A stretch of DNA of 64,000 nt, taken from positions 1-64,000 of the forward strand of contig NZ_JASGBQ010000011.1 of NCBI RefSeq assembly GCF_030053595.1, read 5' to 3'. This document shows positions 50,666-60,527 of the stretch, in pieces. The stretch comes from Fusibacillus kribbianus. Lineage in GTDB: Bacteria; Bacillota; Clostridia; Lachnospirales; Lachnospiraceae. The notes below the pieces were generated by a model. The model saw only the letters and a program-made list of their open reading frames with translations, did not search any database and was not told where the DNA came from. The position numbers were made by a program, and so were the translations under genes. The stretch's first letter is position 1, and every line of letters starts with the position of its first letter.

Positions 50666-52822
50666 CTACTCTGATGCCGGCGCCTCGGTCGGCGCATCCG
50701 TCGGTGCCTCGGTCGGTGCCTCGGTCGGTGCCTCCGTGGGCGGTGTTGTCGGCGCCTCAGTCGGTCTCGGTCCCTTGCTCACATAGATCTCCACCTCTGT
50801 GCCCACATCCAGCTTTGTTCCGGCATCCACAGACGCATCAAAGACAAGTCCCTGTGCCATCTCATCGTCATAATAATATCCCGGCTTTGCGATCAGTCCC
50901 TGGGACTGGAGTCTTGCAATGGCGTCCGCCTCAGACCGTCCGATGACATCCGGCATGGAAACGGTGGTCTCCTTCTTTCCAAGGCTTACCACAAAGCTTA
51001 CCTTGGTGCCTTCCTCCACGGTGCTTCCGCTCTTGACGGACTGGCTCATAACTTCGCCTTCTTCATAATCGTCGCTGTAATCCTCGGTGATGCTTCCCAC
51101 CTCCAGCTTGGCATCAGAAAGCTCCTGCTTTGCACGGTTCTCGGATTTTCCGAGGAGATTGGGAACGGTGGTCGTCTTTGTCTCCGGTCCCTTGGACAGG
51201 TATACCGTAACCGTATCGCCCATGGTAGCCTTTGTGCCCAGACCGGGGCTTACCTTCGCCACCAGTCCGACCTCCTGAAGCTCGCTGAAGATCTCGCTGA
51301 ATTCCGGATTGAGTCCGGCTTCATGGAGGGCCTTCATGGCCTGCTCTCTCGTCATGCCGATCAGATTCTCCGGAACCTTGGTCTCTGTGGAGCCCTTGCT
51401 CACAGTCACCTTGATGACCGTATGGCGCTTCACCGCCTGCCCCTCAGGGAACTCCTGTTCCATGATCTGACCGTCCTCGTAATCCTTGGACTCGCTGTAG
51501 GAAAGCTTCATTTCCAGATCCAGCGGAGCCAGAAGGGCTTCTGCCTCAGAAATGGTCTTGCCCAGAAGGCTCGGCATCTCTACCTCTGTTCCGTCTGATT
51601 CGGCCGTACTCTCCGTCTGATTTTTGTTTCCTCCGGAGAAATTGAAAAACCCAAAGGTCTTGCCCAGAATAAACAGGGCAAGCAGCACGATGATCACGGC
51701 AACTGCAATCCCTACGATGGTGTAAACTTTATCGGATTTGGAATTTTCTTCGTAATCGTCCTCATCTTCATCATCAGGAAGAAGGTCCTCGTCATCATAA
51801 TCCAGCTGATACCGCTCCTCTTCCTCCATGTCATCATATTCGTCATAGCCTCTGTCCGCATATTCGCTGCCGCGTCCCTTTGTCGTGCCTGCTGCCATGG
51901 CACCCATGGCGGCGCCGCTCCGGATCTGATTGACCTCATCCTGGCTCATAACTCTGGTAGGACCGTTGCTGTTCACGGTATTCATGTGAACAAAGTCCTC
52001 GTTGGGGGTCATCAGAGCCCGCTTCAGATCAGCGATGAGCTCTGTGACAGTGCGGTAACGCATCTCAGGCTTCTTCTGCGTACACTTTAATACGATCTTT
52101 TCCAGGCTCACCGGAATCATCGGTTCATATTTTCTCGGCGGAACCATCTCGCCCTGAATGTGCAGAAGAGCCACCGATACGGTGGAATCCCCCTCGAAGG
52201 GCACACGTCCTGTCAGCATCTCATACATGGTAATACCAAGAGAATAAATATCACTTCTCTCGTCGCAGTAACCGCCTCTGGCCTGCTCTGGAGAAATATA
52301 ATGAACCGAACCCATGGTACTGGAGGTAATGGTCTCGGTGGTAGATGCCTTCGCAATGCCGAAGTCCGTCACCTTCACCTTTCCGTCCCTGGAAATAATG
52401 ATATTCTGGGGCTTGATGTCCCGATGGACAATGTGCTGCTCATGGGCAGCTTCAATGCCCTGGGCCACCTGCATGGCGATTCCGATGGTCTCCCGGATCT
52501 CCAGCTTGCCCTTCTTGGAAATATAAGTCTTGAGGGTGATTCCCTCCACCAGCTCCATGACAATATAATGGATGTCATTTTCATCGCCCACATCAAACAC
52601 ATGGACAATATTGGGGTGAGACAGACAGGCCGCCGCATGGGCCTCTGTCCTGAATTTTCCGATAAACGTTCTGTCGGAATTGAATTCCTGCTTAAGAACC
52701 TTGACGGCCACATCCCGGTTCAGTCTGTGGTCCTTGGCGCGGTATACATCCGACATCCCGCCGGAACCGATTTTTTCCAGGATCTCATAGCGGTCTCCCA
52801 GAAACATTCCTGCTCTTACCAT
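50666..52822 (-). CDS. prkC: PASTA-domain Ser/Thr protein kinase (PrkC/PknB)
   Basis: A 718-aa membrane kinase. Kinase domain at about 10-270: GSGGMSDVYRAKD, AVKVLKQEF (lysine), HRDIKPQNII, DFGIAK. An acidic juxtamembrane segment with DEDEDDYEE, one membrane helix at about 370-395, then four PASTA domains (about 412-690) that bind peptidoglycan fragments. The extracellular end is a Pro/Thr/Glu-rich tail made of PTEA repeats (from about 690), coded by a 12-bp tandem repeat at 50672-50760. ATG overlaps prpC by 7 bp with GAGGTG in front. Controls cell wall and spore or growth responses in Firmicutes. Confidence 0.96.
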   Translation of the reverse strand: MVRAGMFLGDRYEILEKIGSGGMSDVYRAKDHRLNRDVAVKVLKQEFNSDRTFIGKFRTEAHAAACLSHPNIVHVFDVGDENDIHYIVMELVEGITLKTYISKKGKLEIRETIGIAMQVAQGIEAAHEQHIVHRDIKPQNIIISRDGKVKVTDFGIAKASTTETITSSTMGSVHYISPEQARGGYCDERSDIYSLGITMYEMLTGRVPFEGDSTVSVALLHIQGEMVPPRKYEPMIPVSLEKIVLKCTQKKPEMRYRTVTELIADLKRALMTPNEDFVHMNTVNSNGPTRVMSQDEVNQIRSGAAMGAMAAGTTKGRGSEYADRGYDEYDDMEEEERYQLDYDDEDLLPDDEDEDDYEENSKSDKVYTIVGIAVAVIIVLLALFILGKTFGFFNFSGGNKNQTESTAESDGTEVEMPSLLGKTISEAEALLAPLDLEMKLSYSESKDYEDGQIMEQEFPEGQAVKRHTVIKVTVSKGSTETKVPENLIGMTREQAMKALHEAGLNPEFSEIFSELQEVGLVAKVSPGLGTKATMGDTVTVYLSKGPETKTTTVPNLLGKSENRAKQELSDAKLEVGSITEDYSDDYEEGEVMSQSVKSGSTVEEGTKVSFVVSLGKKETTVSMPDVIGRSEADAIARLQSQGLIAKPGYYYDDEMAQGLVFDASVDAGTKLDVGTEVEIYVSKGPRPTEAPTTPPTEAPTEAPTEAPTDAPTEAPASE

Positions 52823-53562
52823 TCTTTCACCTCATCGTCTGACGGACGGAACACCACAACTGCGATATTGTCCTTACCGCCATTATTATTTGCCTCTTCT
52901 ATCAAATCCTCACATACTGCCCGAAGGTCCTCACGGCCCGCGGAAAGCTCCCGGATCCGCTCATCGGCAACCATATTGGAAAGGCCGTCGGAGCACATGA
53001 GCACCGTGTCTCCCGCTTCCAGATTTACTTCAAAAAAATCTGCGCATACATCCTTTCCGGCACCGATGGCCCTGGTAATGATATTTTTATGCTCGTGATA
53101 AGCCGCACTTCCCCGTTCCATCTCACCCCGCTGGATCAGTTCCTCCACAAGAGAATGATCTCTGGTGATCTGACGGATCTCCTCTTCGCTTACGACATAG
53201 AGACGGCTGTCCCCCACATTTGCCACACACAGAACCGGCCCCATGGTACATGCCGCCACAAGAGTCGTTCCCATTCCGGCCAGCTCATCCTCCTCAGAGG
53301 CTTTTTGAAGGAGCAGGCTGTTTGCCTGCCGGATGCTTTCGTTTAAAATCGTGATGGGGTTGTTTCCCTCGGCTTCCTCTACCAGTCTGACCAGATTGTC
53401 AATGGTATATTTCGATGCAAAATCTCCGGCCTGATGCCCTCCCATCCCGTCTGCCACAAGGAACAGATTGGGAATATTTCCAACCGGATAGGCTGAATAA
53501 TATACTGCATCCTGATTGATCTGTCTTTTTCTCCCCCGGTCGGTCATTGCGTAGGCCTTCAT
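52816..53562 (-). CDS. prpC: PP2C-type Ser/Thr phosphatase (PrpC/Stp)
   Basis: A 248-aa PPM phosphatase: KAYAMTDRGRKRQINQDA, LFLVADGMGGHQAGDFAS, VANVGDSRLYV, MCSDGLSNMV and NGGKDNIAVVV carry the metal-binding Asp residues. It reverses PrkC phosphorylation and is coupled to it. Confidence 0.97.
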   Translation of the reverse strand: MKAYAMTDRGRKRQINQDAVYYSAYPVGNIPNLFLVADGMGGHQAGDFASKYTIDNLVRLVEEAEGNNPITILNESIRQANSLLLQKASEEDELAGMGTTLVAACTMGPVLCVANVGDSRLYVVSEEEIRQITRDHSLVEELIQRGEMERGSAAYHEHKNIITRAIGAGKDVCADFFEVNLEAGDTVLMCSDGLSNMVADERIRELSAGREDLRAVCEDLIEEANNNGGKDNIAVVVFRPSDDEVKEW

Positions 53563-53596
53563 GGTCTATCCTCCTCCTGCCTGAACAGATACCCTT

Positions 53597-54688
53597 TTAC
53601 GGACACGTTTCGCTGTAGCTGCGTCTCAGCTGTCCGCAGGCTCCATTGATGTCGCGCCCCATTTCTCTTCTTATAGTAACATTAATTCCACTTTTTTCAA
53701 GTATATTTTTGAAATTGGCAATGGCCTGCTGCCCGGAACGAACGTATTTCCGTTCCTTAATGGGATTCACCGGTATCAGATTCACATGGCAGTTTCGCTT
53801 TCCCAGAAGTGCCGCCAGGGCCTTCGCTTCCTCTGCCGTATCGTTGACCCCGCCCACCAGGCTGTATTCAAAGCTCAGCCGCCGTCCTGTTTTTTCAAAG
53901 TAGGTGTCACAGGCGGGAAGTACCTGGCTTAAGCTGTATTTATTGGCGATGGGCATCAGCTCCCGTCGCTTTTCATCGTTGGTCGCATGGAGGGAAAGGG
54001 CCAGCGTCACCGGAAGTCCCTCATCGGCCAGCCTTAAGATCTGATCGGGCAGGCCGCAGGTGGAAATGGTAATGTTCCGGACACTTAAGTTAAAGCCCCG
54101 CTCATCAGTCACCAGGCGGACAAACTTCACGAAATTGTCGTAATTATCCAGCGGCTCGCCGGAACCCATAATGACCACGTTGGAGATCCGCTTTCCCATA
54201 AGGCTCTGCATCCGGTAGATCTGCTCCAGCATTTCCCCGGGAGTCAATCCCCTGACCAGGCCGTCCAAGGTGGAAGCGCAGAAGCGGCAGCCCATGCGGC
54301 AGCCCACCTGGGAGGAAATGCAGACGCTGTTCCCATGATGATACTCCATCCAGACGCTCTCGATCACATTGCCGTCGGGCAGCCGGAACAGGTATTTTCT
54401 GGTCGCATCCAGCCTGGAGGCCAGGACCTCCACCGGCGTAAGCACCGTCAGAAAAAAGTTCTCCCGAAGCTTCTCCCGAAGCCCTTTGGATAGATTGGTC
54501 ATCTCCTCAAAATCTGTCACCAGCTTTTCATGGAGCCAGGAAAAGATCTGTTTTGCCCGGAAGGGCTTTTCCCCCATTTGGGCAAGGATCGCCGAAAGCT
54601 CCTCAAGGCTCAGGGATTTGATATCCCACTTTCCGTCCGTCCTCTTATGTATCTGATTTTCTTGTGAATGCTGCAATAAAGAATCCAT
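53597..54688 (-). CDS. rlmN: Dual-specificity 23S rRNA/tRNA adenine C2-methyltransferase RlmN
   Basis: A 363-aa radical SAM enzyme with the Cx3Cx2C cluster motif CRMGCRFCAST, the GSGEPLDNYDNF motif, and conserved methyl-carrier cysteines (ISTCGLP and the C-terminal GACGQLR). N-terminal accessory domain included. I start at the ATG at 54688 with AAAGGA; it overlaps the rsmB end by 44 bp. Confidence 0.96.
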   Translation of the reverse strand: MDSLLQHSQENQIHKRTDGKWDIKSLSLEELSAILAQMGEKPFRAKQIFSWLHEKLVTDFEEMTNLSKGLREKLRENFFLTVLTPVEVLASRLDATRKYLFRLPDGNVIESVWMEYHHGNSVCISSQVGCRMGCRFCASTLDGLVRGLTPGEMLEQIYRMQSLMGKRISNVVIMGSGEPLDNYDNFVKFVRLVTDERGFNLSVRNITISTCGLPDQILRLADEGLPVTLALSLHATNDEKRRELMPIANKYSLSQVLPACDTYFEKTGRRLSFEYSLVGGVNDTAEEAKALAALLGKRNCHVNLIPVNPIKERKYVRSGQQAIANFKNILEKSGINVTIRREMGRDINGACGQLRRSYSETCP

Positions 54689-55997
54689 CTGTTCCTTTCT
54701 CTCCCGGCAAAAGCTGGAGATCGTAGTATTCTTCTCCCTCTGCAAAAAAGCGCTTCGGCAGCACCTTTTTAAGATCCACCTGCTCAAAGGGATAATGCTC
54801 CAGAAACCACCGGGCATTGTCCCGGTTCTCCCCCGGAAATACGGTGCAGGTGGAAAATACCAGCCGTCCTCCCGGCTTCACATACTTCCATACTACCTGA
54901 AGGATCTTTCTCTGGAGAGCACAAAGCTCCTCCTCGGAAGCTTCTGTCAGCCTGTATTTGATATCACTCTTCCGTCCGATGATCCCCATTCCCGAACAGG
55001 GCAGGTCCGCCAGGACCACATCGGCCGACTTTATTTTTTCCGGATCCTCATTCAGAGCATCCCACACCTTCGCCGAAATATTGGTAAGGCGGCTGCGCCG
55101 GATATTCTCCCTGATGAGGGCCACCTTCTCCGGTGTCAGATCTCTGGCCTCCACATGACCGGTGCCTGCCAGTAGATCCGCCGCATGAAGGCTTTTTCCG
55201 CCCGGTGCCGCGCAGACATCCAGCACACAGTCTCCGGGCTTTATCTGCGCTGCAAGCCCCACCAGCATGGAGCTCACGTCCTGTACCTGCAGATGGCCCT
55301 CCTCAAAGGCTCGGATCCCTGCAGGATTATCGTAATTTTCAAGAAGCAGAGCGCCGGGAACATCCTCCACCCGCTGAAACCCAATGTTCTGGGACCGGAG
55401 GCTTTCCTCTGTCTCCTCCAGGGAGGCCCTGCTTTCGTTGCACCGCACCGTAAGCGGTCTTTCCGAAAGACCGCAGACTAAAAGTCCCTCCGTCCGTTCT
55501 TCCCCGTATTCGGAAAGAAGCTTTTCCGTGATCCAGACAGGCATGGAATATTTCACTCTGGCCCACTGTGCGAAGCCGTCCTCCCGTTTCGGCCAGGAAA
55601 TACCGTCGGGATTTCCGGAGACGGCGCGAAGCACTCCGTTCACAAAGCCCTTAAAAAATCCATATCCCCGCTTTACGGTCAGACGCACCGACTCATTGAC
55701 GGCAGCCCGGTCCGGCACGGAGTCCATATATCGGATCTGATAAACGCCCATCCGCAGAATCTCCCGGATCACCGGCTTCTGCTTTGCCGTTTTTGTCTTC
55801 GAAAAGGTATCGATGATATAATCCAGCTCATACAGGTGCTCGATGGTTCCCTCCACAAGCCGGGTGAGAAACGCCCGGTCCCGCTTTTCCAGCTCCTCAT
55901 GAGCTTCCAGGACCTCCTTCAGTACCACATGGCTGTATTCACCCTTTTCCAGAATCCTCATGAGGCAGACAAGGGCTGTTTCACGAACATCAGTCAC
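54645..55997 (-). CDS. rsmB: 16S rRNA m5C967 methyltransferase RsmB
   Basis: A 450-aa protein. The N-terminal NusB-like RNA-binding domain (ETALVCLMRIL...AFLTRLVEGTIE) is followed by the SAM domain: DVCAAPGGKSLHAADLL, DLPCSGMGIIGRK and FSTCTVFPGENRDN, with both cysteines of the m5C mechanism. GTG start at 55997 with GGAGG 11 nt upstream; overlaps the peptidase gene by 8 bp. Confidence 0.95.
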   Translation of the reverse strand: MTDVRETALVCLMRILEKGEYSHVVLKEVLEAHEELEKRDRAFLTRLVEGTIEHLYELDYIIDTFSKTKTAKQKPVIREILRMGVYQIRYMDSVPDRAAVNESVRLTVKRGYGFFKGFVNGVLRAVSGNPDGISWPKREDGFAQWARVKYSMPVWITEKLLSEYGEERTEGLLVCGLSERPLTVRCNESRASLEETEESLRSQNIGFQRVEDVPGALLLENYDNPAGIRAFEEGHLQVQDVSSMLVGLAAQIKPGDCVLDVCAAPGGKSLHAADLLAGTGHVEARDLTPEKVALIRENIRRSRLTNISAKVWDALNEDPEKIKSADVVLADLPCSGMGIIGRKSDIKYRLTEASEEELCALQRKILQVVWKYVKPGGRLVFSTCTVFPGENRDNARWFLEHYPFEQVDLKKVLPKRFFAEGEEYYDLQLLPGEKGTDGFFIAAFTRKSDT

Positions 55998-56709
55998 GAT
56001 CTCTTCTTCCTCCGAATAAAATGATAAGACGCAGAAGCTGCAGAATTGCCGAAAGCGCTCCCGCCACATAAGTCAGAGCCGCTGCGGAAAGCACCTTCCT
56101 CGTCTGGGCTGCTTCGTCCTCATAAAGAATCCCGTTTTCCCTGAGAAGCACAAGCGCTCTTCTGGAGGCATTGAATTCCACAGGCAGGGTGATCAGCTGG
56201 AACAGCACCGCCAGGGAAAAGCAGAGGATTCCGATATTGACCAGAATCGAATAGCTTCCGTTTCTTGCTCCGAAAATCAGTCCCGCCACGATCAGGATCA
56301 TACTGATGCTGGAGCCGAAGTTTGCCACCGGCACAAAAGCTGTCCGGAGACGCAGAGGACCGTAGCCCACCTCATCCTGAATGGCATGGCCGCACTCATG
56401 GGCCGCCACTCCGATGGCCGCCACCGAGGTACTTCCGTATACCGACTGGGACAGCTTCAGAGTCTTATCCCTGGGATCATAATGGTCTGTCAGATTTCCT
56501 GAAACAGGAAGTATCTGCACACCGTAGATCCCCTGGCTGTCAAGGAGCCGTCTGGCCGCCTCAGCGCCGGTCATGCCGGTTCTGCTTCTGACTCCCGAAT
56601 ATTTGGAAAATGTTGTTTTTACCCTGGCCGATGCGATCATGCAGATCACCATGCCGATCAGTACAAGGATCCACGTGGGATCGAAATAATAGTATCCGTA
56701 ATAAGGCAT
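55990..56709 (-). CDS. Zinc membrane metallopeptidase (YugP family)
   Basis: A 239-aa membrane protein with an N-terminal helix (about 11-29), the zinc motif AAHECGHAIQDE, and further helices at about 120-150, 155-175 and 215-235. The N-terminal YYFDPTWIL is typical of the YugP family. Role unknown; it is commonly placed between fmt and rsmB in this cluster. Confidence 0.93.
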   Translation of the reverse strand: MPYYGYYYFDPTWILVLIGMVICMIASARVKTTFSKYSGVRSRTGMTGAEAARRLLDSQGIYGVQILPVSGNLTDHYDPRDKTLKLSQSVYGSTSVAAIGVAAHECGHAIQDEVGYGPLRLRTAFVPVANFGSSISMILIVAGLIFGARNGSYSILVNIGILCFSLAVLFQLITLPVEFNASRRALVLLRENGILYEDEAAQTRKVLSAAALTYVAGALSAILQLLRLIILFGGRRDRD

Positions 56710-56712
56710 TTG

Positions 56713-57654
56713 CTATTCCTCCATTCTGTCTCCGGCCTTCAGGGAATATCCCCGCAGAAACGCTCCCGCGTCCATCCGCTTCTTCCCCTCCAGCTGAAGC
56801 TCCTTCACGGCCAGAAGACCTTTTCCGGTCTTTACAAAAATGCTGTCCTTTGAAACGCCGACGATCTCACCTGGCAGGACATCGTCTCCGTTCAGATCCT
56901 CCTCACATACCTGAGCTTTCCAGAGCTTGACTGTCTTTCCATCCAGATGGCTGTATGCGCTGGGCCAGGGAGAGAGTCCCCGGATCAGCCGTTCAATGGC
57001 CTCAGCATCCATGGACCAATCCACATTTCCCAGGGCTTTGGTCAGGATCTTCGCATAGCAGGTCTCGCCCACCTGGGGCATCCGTGTGAGGGCACCGCTT
57101 TCCAGCCCCTTTAAAGTCTCCAGGATCAGAGGGCCTCCTGCCGCCGCCAGCTTGTCGTGCAGGCTTCCTCCTGTCTCATCCTTCTCGATGGGAATTACCG
57201 TCTTGAGAAGCATGTCCCCGGTATCCAGTCCCTCCTCCATATACATGGTGGTGACACCGGTCTCGGCTTCTCCGTCGATGATGACCCACTGGATCGGTGC
57301 CGCTCCCCGGTATTTGGGAAGGAGCGACGCATGAATATTGATACATCCGTATTTGGGAAGCTCCAGGATCTCCTTGGGAAGGATCTGTCCAAAGGCGATG
57401 ACCACAATGGCATCCGGGCAGATCTCCTTTACTTTTGTCAGAAATTCCGGATTGTTTTTAACCTTTTCCGGCTGAAGCACCGGAATTCCGTGAGAAAGAG
57501 CTGCCGTCTTTACCGGCGTCATCTGCATTTCCTTTCCCCGTCCTCTCCGTTTGTCCGGCTGTGTGACCACAGCCTCCACCTGATGCCCTCCGGCAATGAG
57601 AGCTTCAAGGGCAGGCACAGAAAAGTCCGGGGTACCCATAAATATCAGTCTCAT
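56713..57654 (-). CDS. fmt: Methionyl-tRNA formyltransferase
   Basis: A 313-aa enzyme. RLIFMGTPDFSVPAL opens the N-terminal domain; GCINIHASLLPKYRGAAPIQW holds the catalytic Asn/His of the formyl site, and GVTTMYMEEGLDTGDML follows. The C-terminal OB domain is complete. ATG at 57654 with GGAGG. Works with def in start-methionine formylation. Confidence 0.97.
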   Translation of the reverse strand: MRLIFMGTPDFSVPALEALIAGGHQVEAVVTQPDKRRGRGKEMQMTPVKTAALSHGIPVLQPEKVKNNPEFLTKVKEICPDAIVVIAFGQILPKEILELPKYGCINIHASLLPKYRGAAPIQWVIIDGEAETGVTTMYMEEGLDTGDMLLKTVIPIEKDETGGSLHDKLAAAGGPLILETLKGLESGALTRMPQVGETCYAKILTKALGNVDWSMDAEAIERLIRGLSPWPSAYSHLDGKTVKLWKAQVCEEDLNGDDVLPGEIVGVSKDSIFVKTGKGLLAVKELQLEGKKRMDAGAFLRGYSLKAGDRMEE

Positions 57655-57733
57655 AATCTTTTCCTCCACCTCACAGTATACTCTCTTTTCATGCAAAAAC
57701 TGCATTTTTCACAGAAATTTTTGATTTTTTTAA

Positions 57734-58204
57734 TTATTCCGCTTCCTCATCGGTCACGTCCACCAGCTCATCGGCCAGCTCCACATAGAGCTTTCCCTCC
57801 AGATGGTCGCACTCATGGCAGATGGCCCTGGCCAGAAGCTCCGTACCGGTGATCAGCCGCTCCTTCATATTCTCGTCAAGAGCCTTCACCGTCACCTCAT
57901 TCGGTCTTGTAACATTCCCCTGTTTTCCCGGTACACTGAGACAGCCCTCCGGGCCTGTCTGCTCGCCGCTCGTCTCCACAATGACGGGGTTGATGAGGAC
58001 GATGGGGCCATCCCCCACATCGATCGTAACGATCCGCTTCAGGATCCCCACCTGGGGTGCTGCCAGTCCCACGCCGTTTGCCTCGTACATGGTATCCAGC
58101 ATGTCCGCAATGAGCTTCTGTGTTCTCGGAGTCATCTCCTTAACTTCCTTTGCCTTTTTTGTCAGGACCTCGTCCCCGATCTCACGAATAATTCTGATTG
58201 CCAT
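57734..58204 (-). CDS. def: Peptide deformylase
   Basis: A 156-aa type I deformylase with all three motifs: GVGLAAPQVG, EGCLSVP and HECDHLEG (metal-binding His with Cys of motif 2). ATG at 58204 with AAAGGA. Between priA and fmt as in many Firmicutes. Confidence 0.97.
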   Translation of the reverse strand: MAIRIIREIGDEVLTKKAKEVKEMTPRTQKLIADMLDTMYEANGVGLAAPQVGILKRIVTIDVGDGPIVLINPVIVETSGEQTGPEGCLSVPGKQGNVTRPNEVTVKALDENMKERLITGTELLARAICHECDHLEGKLYVELADELVDVTDEEAE

Positions 58205-58274
58205 GGTTGATTCTTCCTTTCTCACTGTCAATAGTCTTCTGTTCTTTATCAAGCATCTTCTGTATCTGCATTGT

Positions 58275-60485
58275 TTATTCCAGATCAAACTGATACAGCA
58301 CCTGTCTGTCCCAGTCCATTTCCTCGACCTGACGCTTAAACGCAAGAAGAGGCTCCTCTTCCTCGCATTTCACATACAGCATGTAACGGTACACATCATT
58401 GATCCTGGAAACTGCCGCCTTCGCCGGCCCAATGAGCTCCAGGATTCCGTCACGGTCCTCTGCCTCCGCCAGTTCTTTCACCCGCCCGGCCATTTTCTCC
58501 GCCCGCTCCTCCTCCTTTGAGGTAATGAGGAGCGACAGCATTTTGCAGACCGGCGGATATCGAAGAAGCTTCCGGTACAGGATCTCATGCCAGTAAAAGC
58601 CCTCATAATCCTGACTGGCCGCCGCCTCCACACTGTAATTGTCCGGCGCATAGCTCTGGATGACCACATGGCCGGGAAGTACATCCCGTCCTGCCCTTCC
58701 GGCTGCCTGGGTGATAAGCTCAAAGGTCCGCTCCCCGGCTTCATAGCCTCCGGAATAGAGGGACAGATCAGCAGCCAGGATTCCCACCAGCGTCACTCTG
58801 GGAAAATCGTGTCCCTTCACGATCATCTGTGTGCCGATGAGGATGTCGGCCTTTCCGTCGGCAAAGGCCGACAGGATTGCATCATGCCCGCCCTTGCGGG
58901 AGGTCGTGTCCATATCCATCCGAAGGACTCCTGCCTCCGGGAACATGGCCCTTACCATGGCCTCCACCTTCTGGGTCCCCGTACCGAAGCCTGCAATATA
59001 GGGAGAACCACAGGAAGGACATTTCCTGGGAAGGGGCATTTCGAAGCCGCAGTAATGGCATTTTAAGGTTCCGTCCCTGTGAACCTTTAAGCTCACATCG
59101 CAGTGGGGACATTTGACTGCCTCCCCACAGGAGCGGCAGGAAACAAAGCCCGCATAGCCTCTCCTGTTTAAGAACAGAAGGATCTGCTCCCCTCTGTCCA
59201 GAGTTTCCTTCATGAGAGTCACCAGCCGTCTGCTGAAGATTCCCCGGTTTCCCTCCTTTAATTCCATGCGAAGATCTATAATTTCCACCGAAGGGAGACT
59301 GCTGGCTTCCCTGGCTCTTGTTTTCATCTGAAAATAATGATATTCCCCATTCTGTGCTTTATAATAGGAAGCTGCCGAGGGAGTCGCCGAGCCCAGCACC
59401 ACCATGGCTCCGGCCAGACGGCACCTCTCAATGGCCGTCTCCACCGCATGATACCGCGGAACCGTTTCGCTCTTGTAGGCAGTCTCATGCTCCTCGTCAA
59501 TGATGATCAGCCCCAGATCAGGGAAGGGGGTAAACAGTGCCGACCGCGGACCGATCATAATGTCGATCTTCCCCCGTCTTGCCCGTTCCAGCTGATCAGA
59601 CTTTTCCCCGGCAGACAGCCTGGAATTGACAATGGAGACCCGGTCGCCGAACTGCCGGTAAAACCGCATTACGGTCTGCCAGGTCAGCGCAATTTCCGGT
59701 ATCAGCACAATGGCCTGTTTTCCCTCCCGGATCACCCGGCGGATCAGTTCCATATAGACCTCTGTTTTTCCGCTTCCGGTGATGCCGTAAAGAAGGGAAG
59801 GACATCTGTCCCCATTCCACACGTCCCAGAGTCCGTCCACGGCCTGACTCTGCTCCCCGTTGAGTGTGACCCGGCTTTCGTTCCTCTCCATGCCGTGTAT
59901 GGGATTTCTGAGGGCCGCTTCCGTTTCCAGGGAACAGATCCCCTGCTCTAAAAACAGCCGGAAGGAAGCCGAGGATACCCGAAGCTTCTGGACCACCATC
60001 TCATAAGGCAGCACCTCATCCTCCGAGAGCGCTTCCAGGAAGCGCACCCTTGCCTTCTGTTTTTTTCTGCGGTACACGGAAAGCAGTTCCCTGCATTCAT
60101 CCTCTGTGATCTTTCGCACCAGAAGCTTTTTTTCCGCCGTTTTCATCTTCCGCTTCACCGGCAGCACTGTCTTCAGAGCCTGTATCATGGTGGAACCGTA
60201 ACGCTCCTTCATCCAGGCTGCCAGTTGAATCAGCTGCCCCTCGATAGGAATGCCGTCCCGGCAGACCTCCGCAATTCTTTTGATCTTCAGGGGATCATAA
60301 TCTGTTTTATCGGTAAATCCGATGATATAGCCGTCCCGCAGGCGGTTTCCCTTTCCAAAGGGCACCCGAACCTTCATCCCCACAGAGAGCTCTTCCCAAA
60401 GCTCCTCAGGGATCTCATACTGAAATACCCGGTCAACCGCCGTGTGGACAATGTCAATGATGACATTTGCATATTGTCGTGACAT
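58275..60485 (-). CDS. priA: Primosomal helicase PriA
   Basis: A 736-aa replication-restart helicase. The N-terminal 3'-end-binding domain (VDRVFQYEIPEEL) precedes the helicase core: Walker A GITGSGKTEVY, DEEHETAYKSE, GSATPS, LFLNRRGYAGF. A double zinc insert (CRSCGEAVKCPHC and CHYCG...CPSCG) lies in the second lobe, and GTQMIVKGHDFPRVTLVG follows. Full length; reloads the replisome at stalled forks. Confidence 0.97.
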   Translation of the reverse strand: MSRQYANVIIDIVHTAVDRVFQYEIPEELWEELSVGMKVRVPFGKGNRLRDGYIIGFTDKTDYDPLKIKRIAEVCRDGIPIEGQLIQLAAWMKERYGSTMIQALKTVLPVKRKMKTAEKKLLVRKITEDECRELLSVYRRKKQKARVRFLEALSEDEVLPYEMVVQKLRVSSASFRLFLEQGICSLETEAALRNPIHGMERNESRVTLNGEQSQAVDGLWDVWNGDRCPSLLYGITGSGKTEVYMELIRRVIREGKQAIVLIPEIALTWQTVMRFYRQFGDRVSIVNSRLSAGEKSDQLERARRGKIDIMIGPRSALFTPFPDLGLIIIDEEHETAYKSETVPRYHAVETAIERCRLAGAMVVLGSATPSAASYYKAQNGEYHYFQMKTRAREASSLPSVEIIDLRMELKEGNRGIFSRRLVTLMKETLDRGEQILLFLNRRGYAGFVSCRSCGEAVKCPHCDVSLKVHRDGTLKCHYCGFEMPLPRKCPSCGSPYIAGFGTGTQKVEAMVRAMFPEAGVLRMDMDTTSRKGGHDAILSAFADGKADILIGTQMIVKGHDFPRVTLVGILAADLSLYSGGYEAGERTFELITQAAGRAGRDVLPGHVVIQSYAPDNYSVEAAASQDYEGFYWHEILYRKLLRYPPVCKMLSLLITSKEEERAEKMAGRVKELAEAEDRDGILELIGPAKAAVSRINDVYRYMLYVKCEEEEPLLAFKRQVEEMDWDRQVLYQFDLE

Positions 60486-60527
60486 GTATGCTCATTCTCT
60501 TTCTTAATAGGTCTCTTCTGTCTGTCA

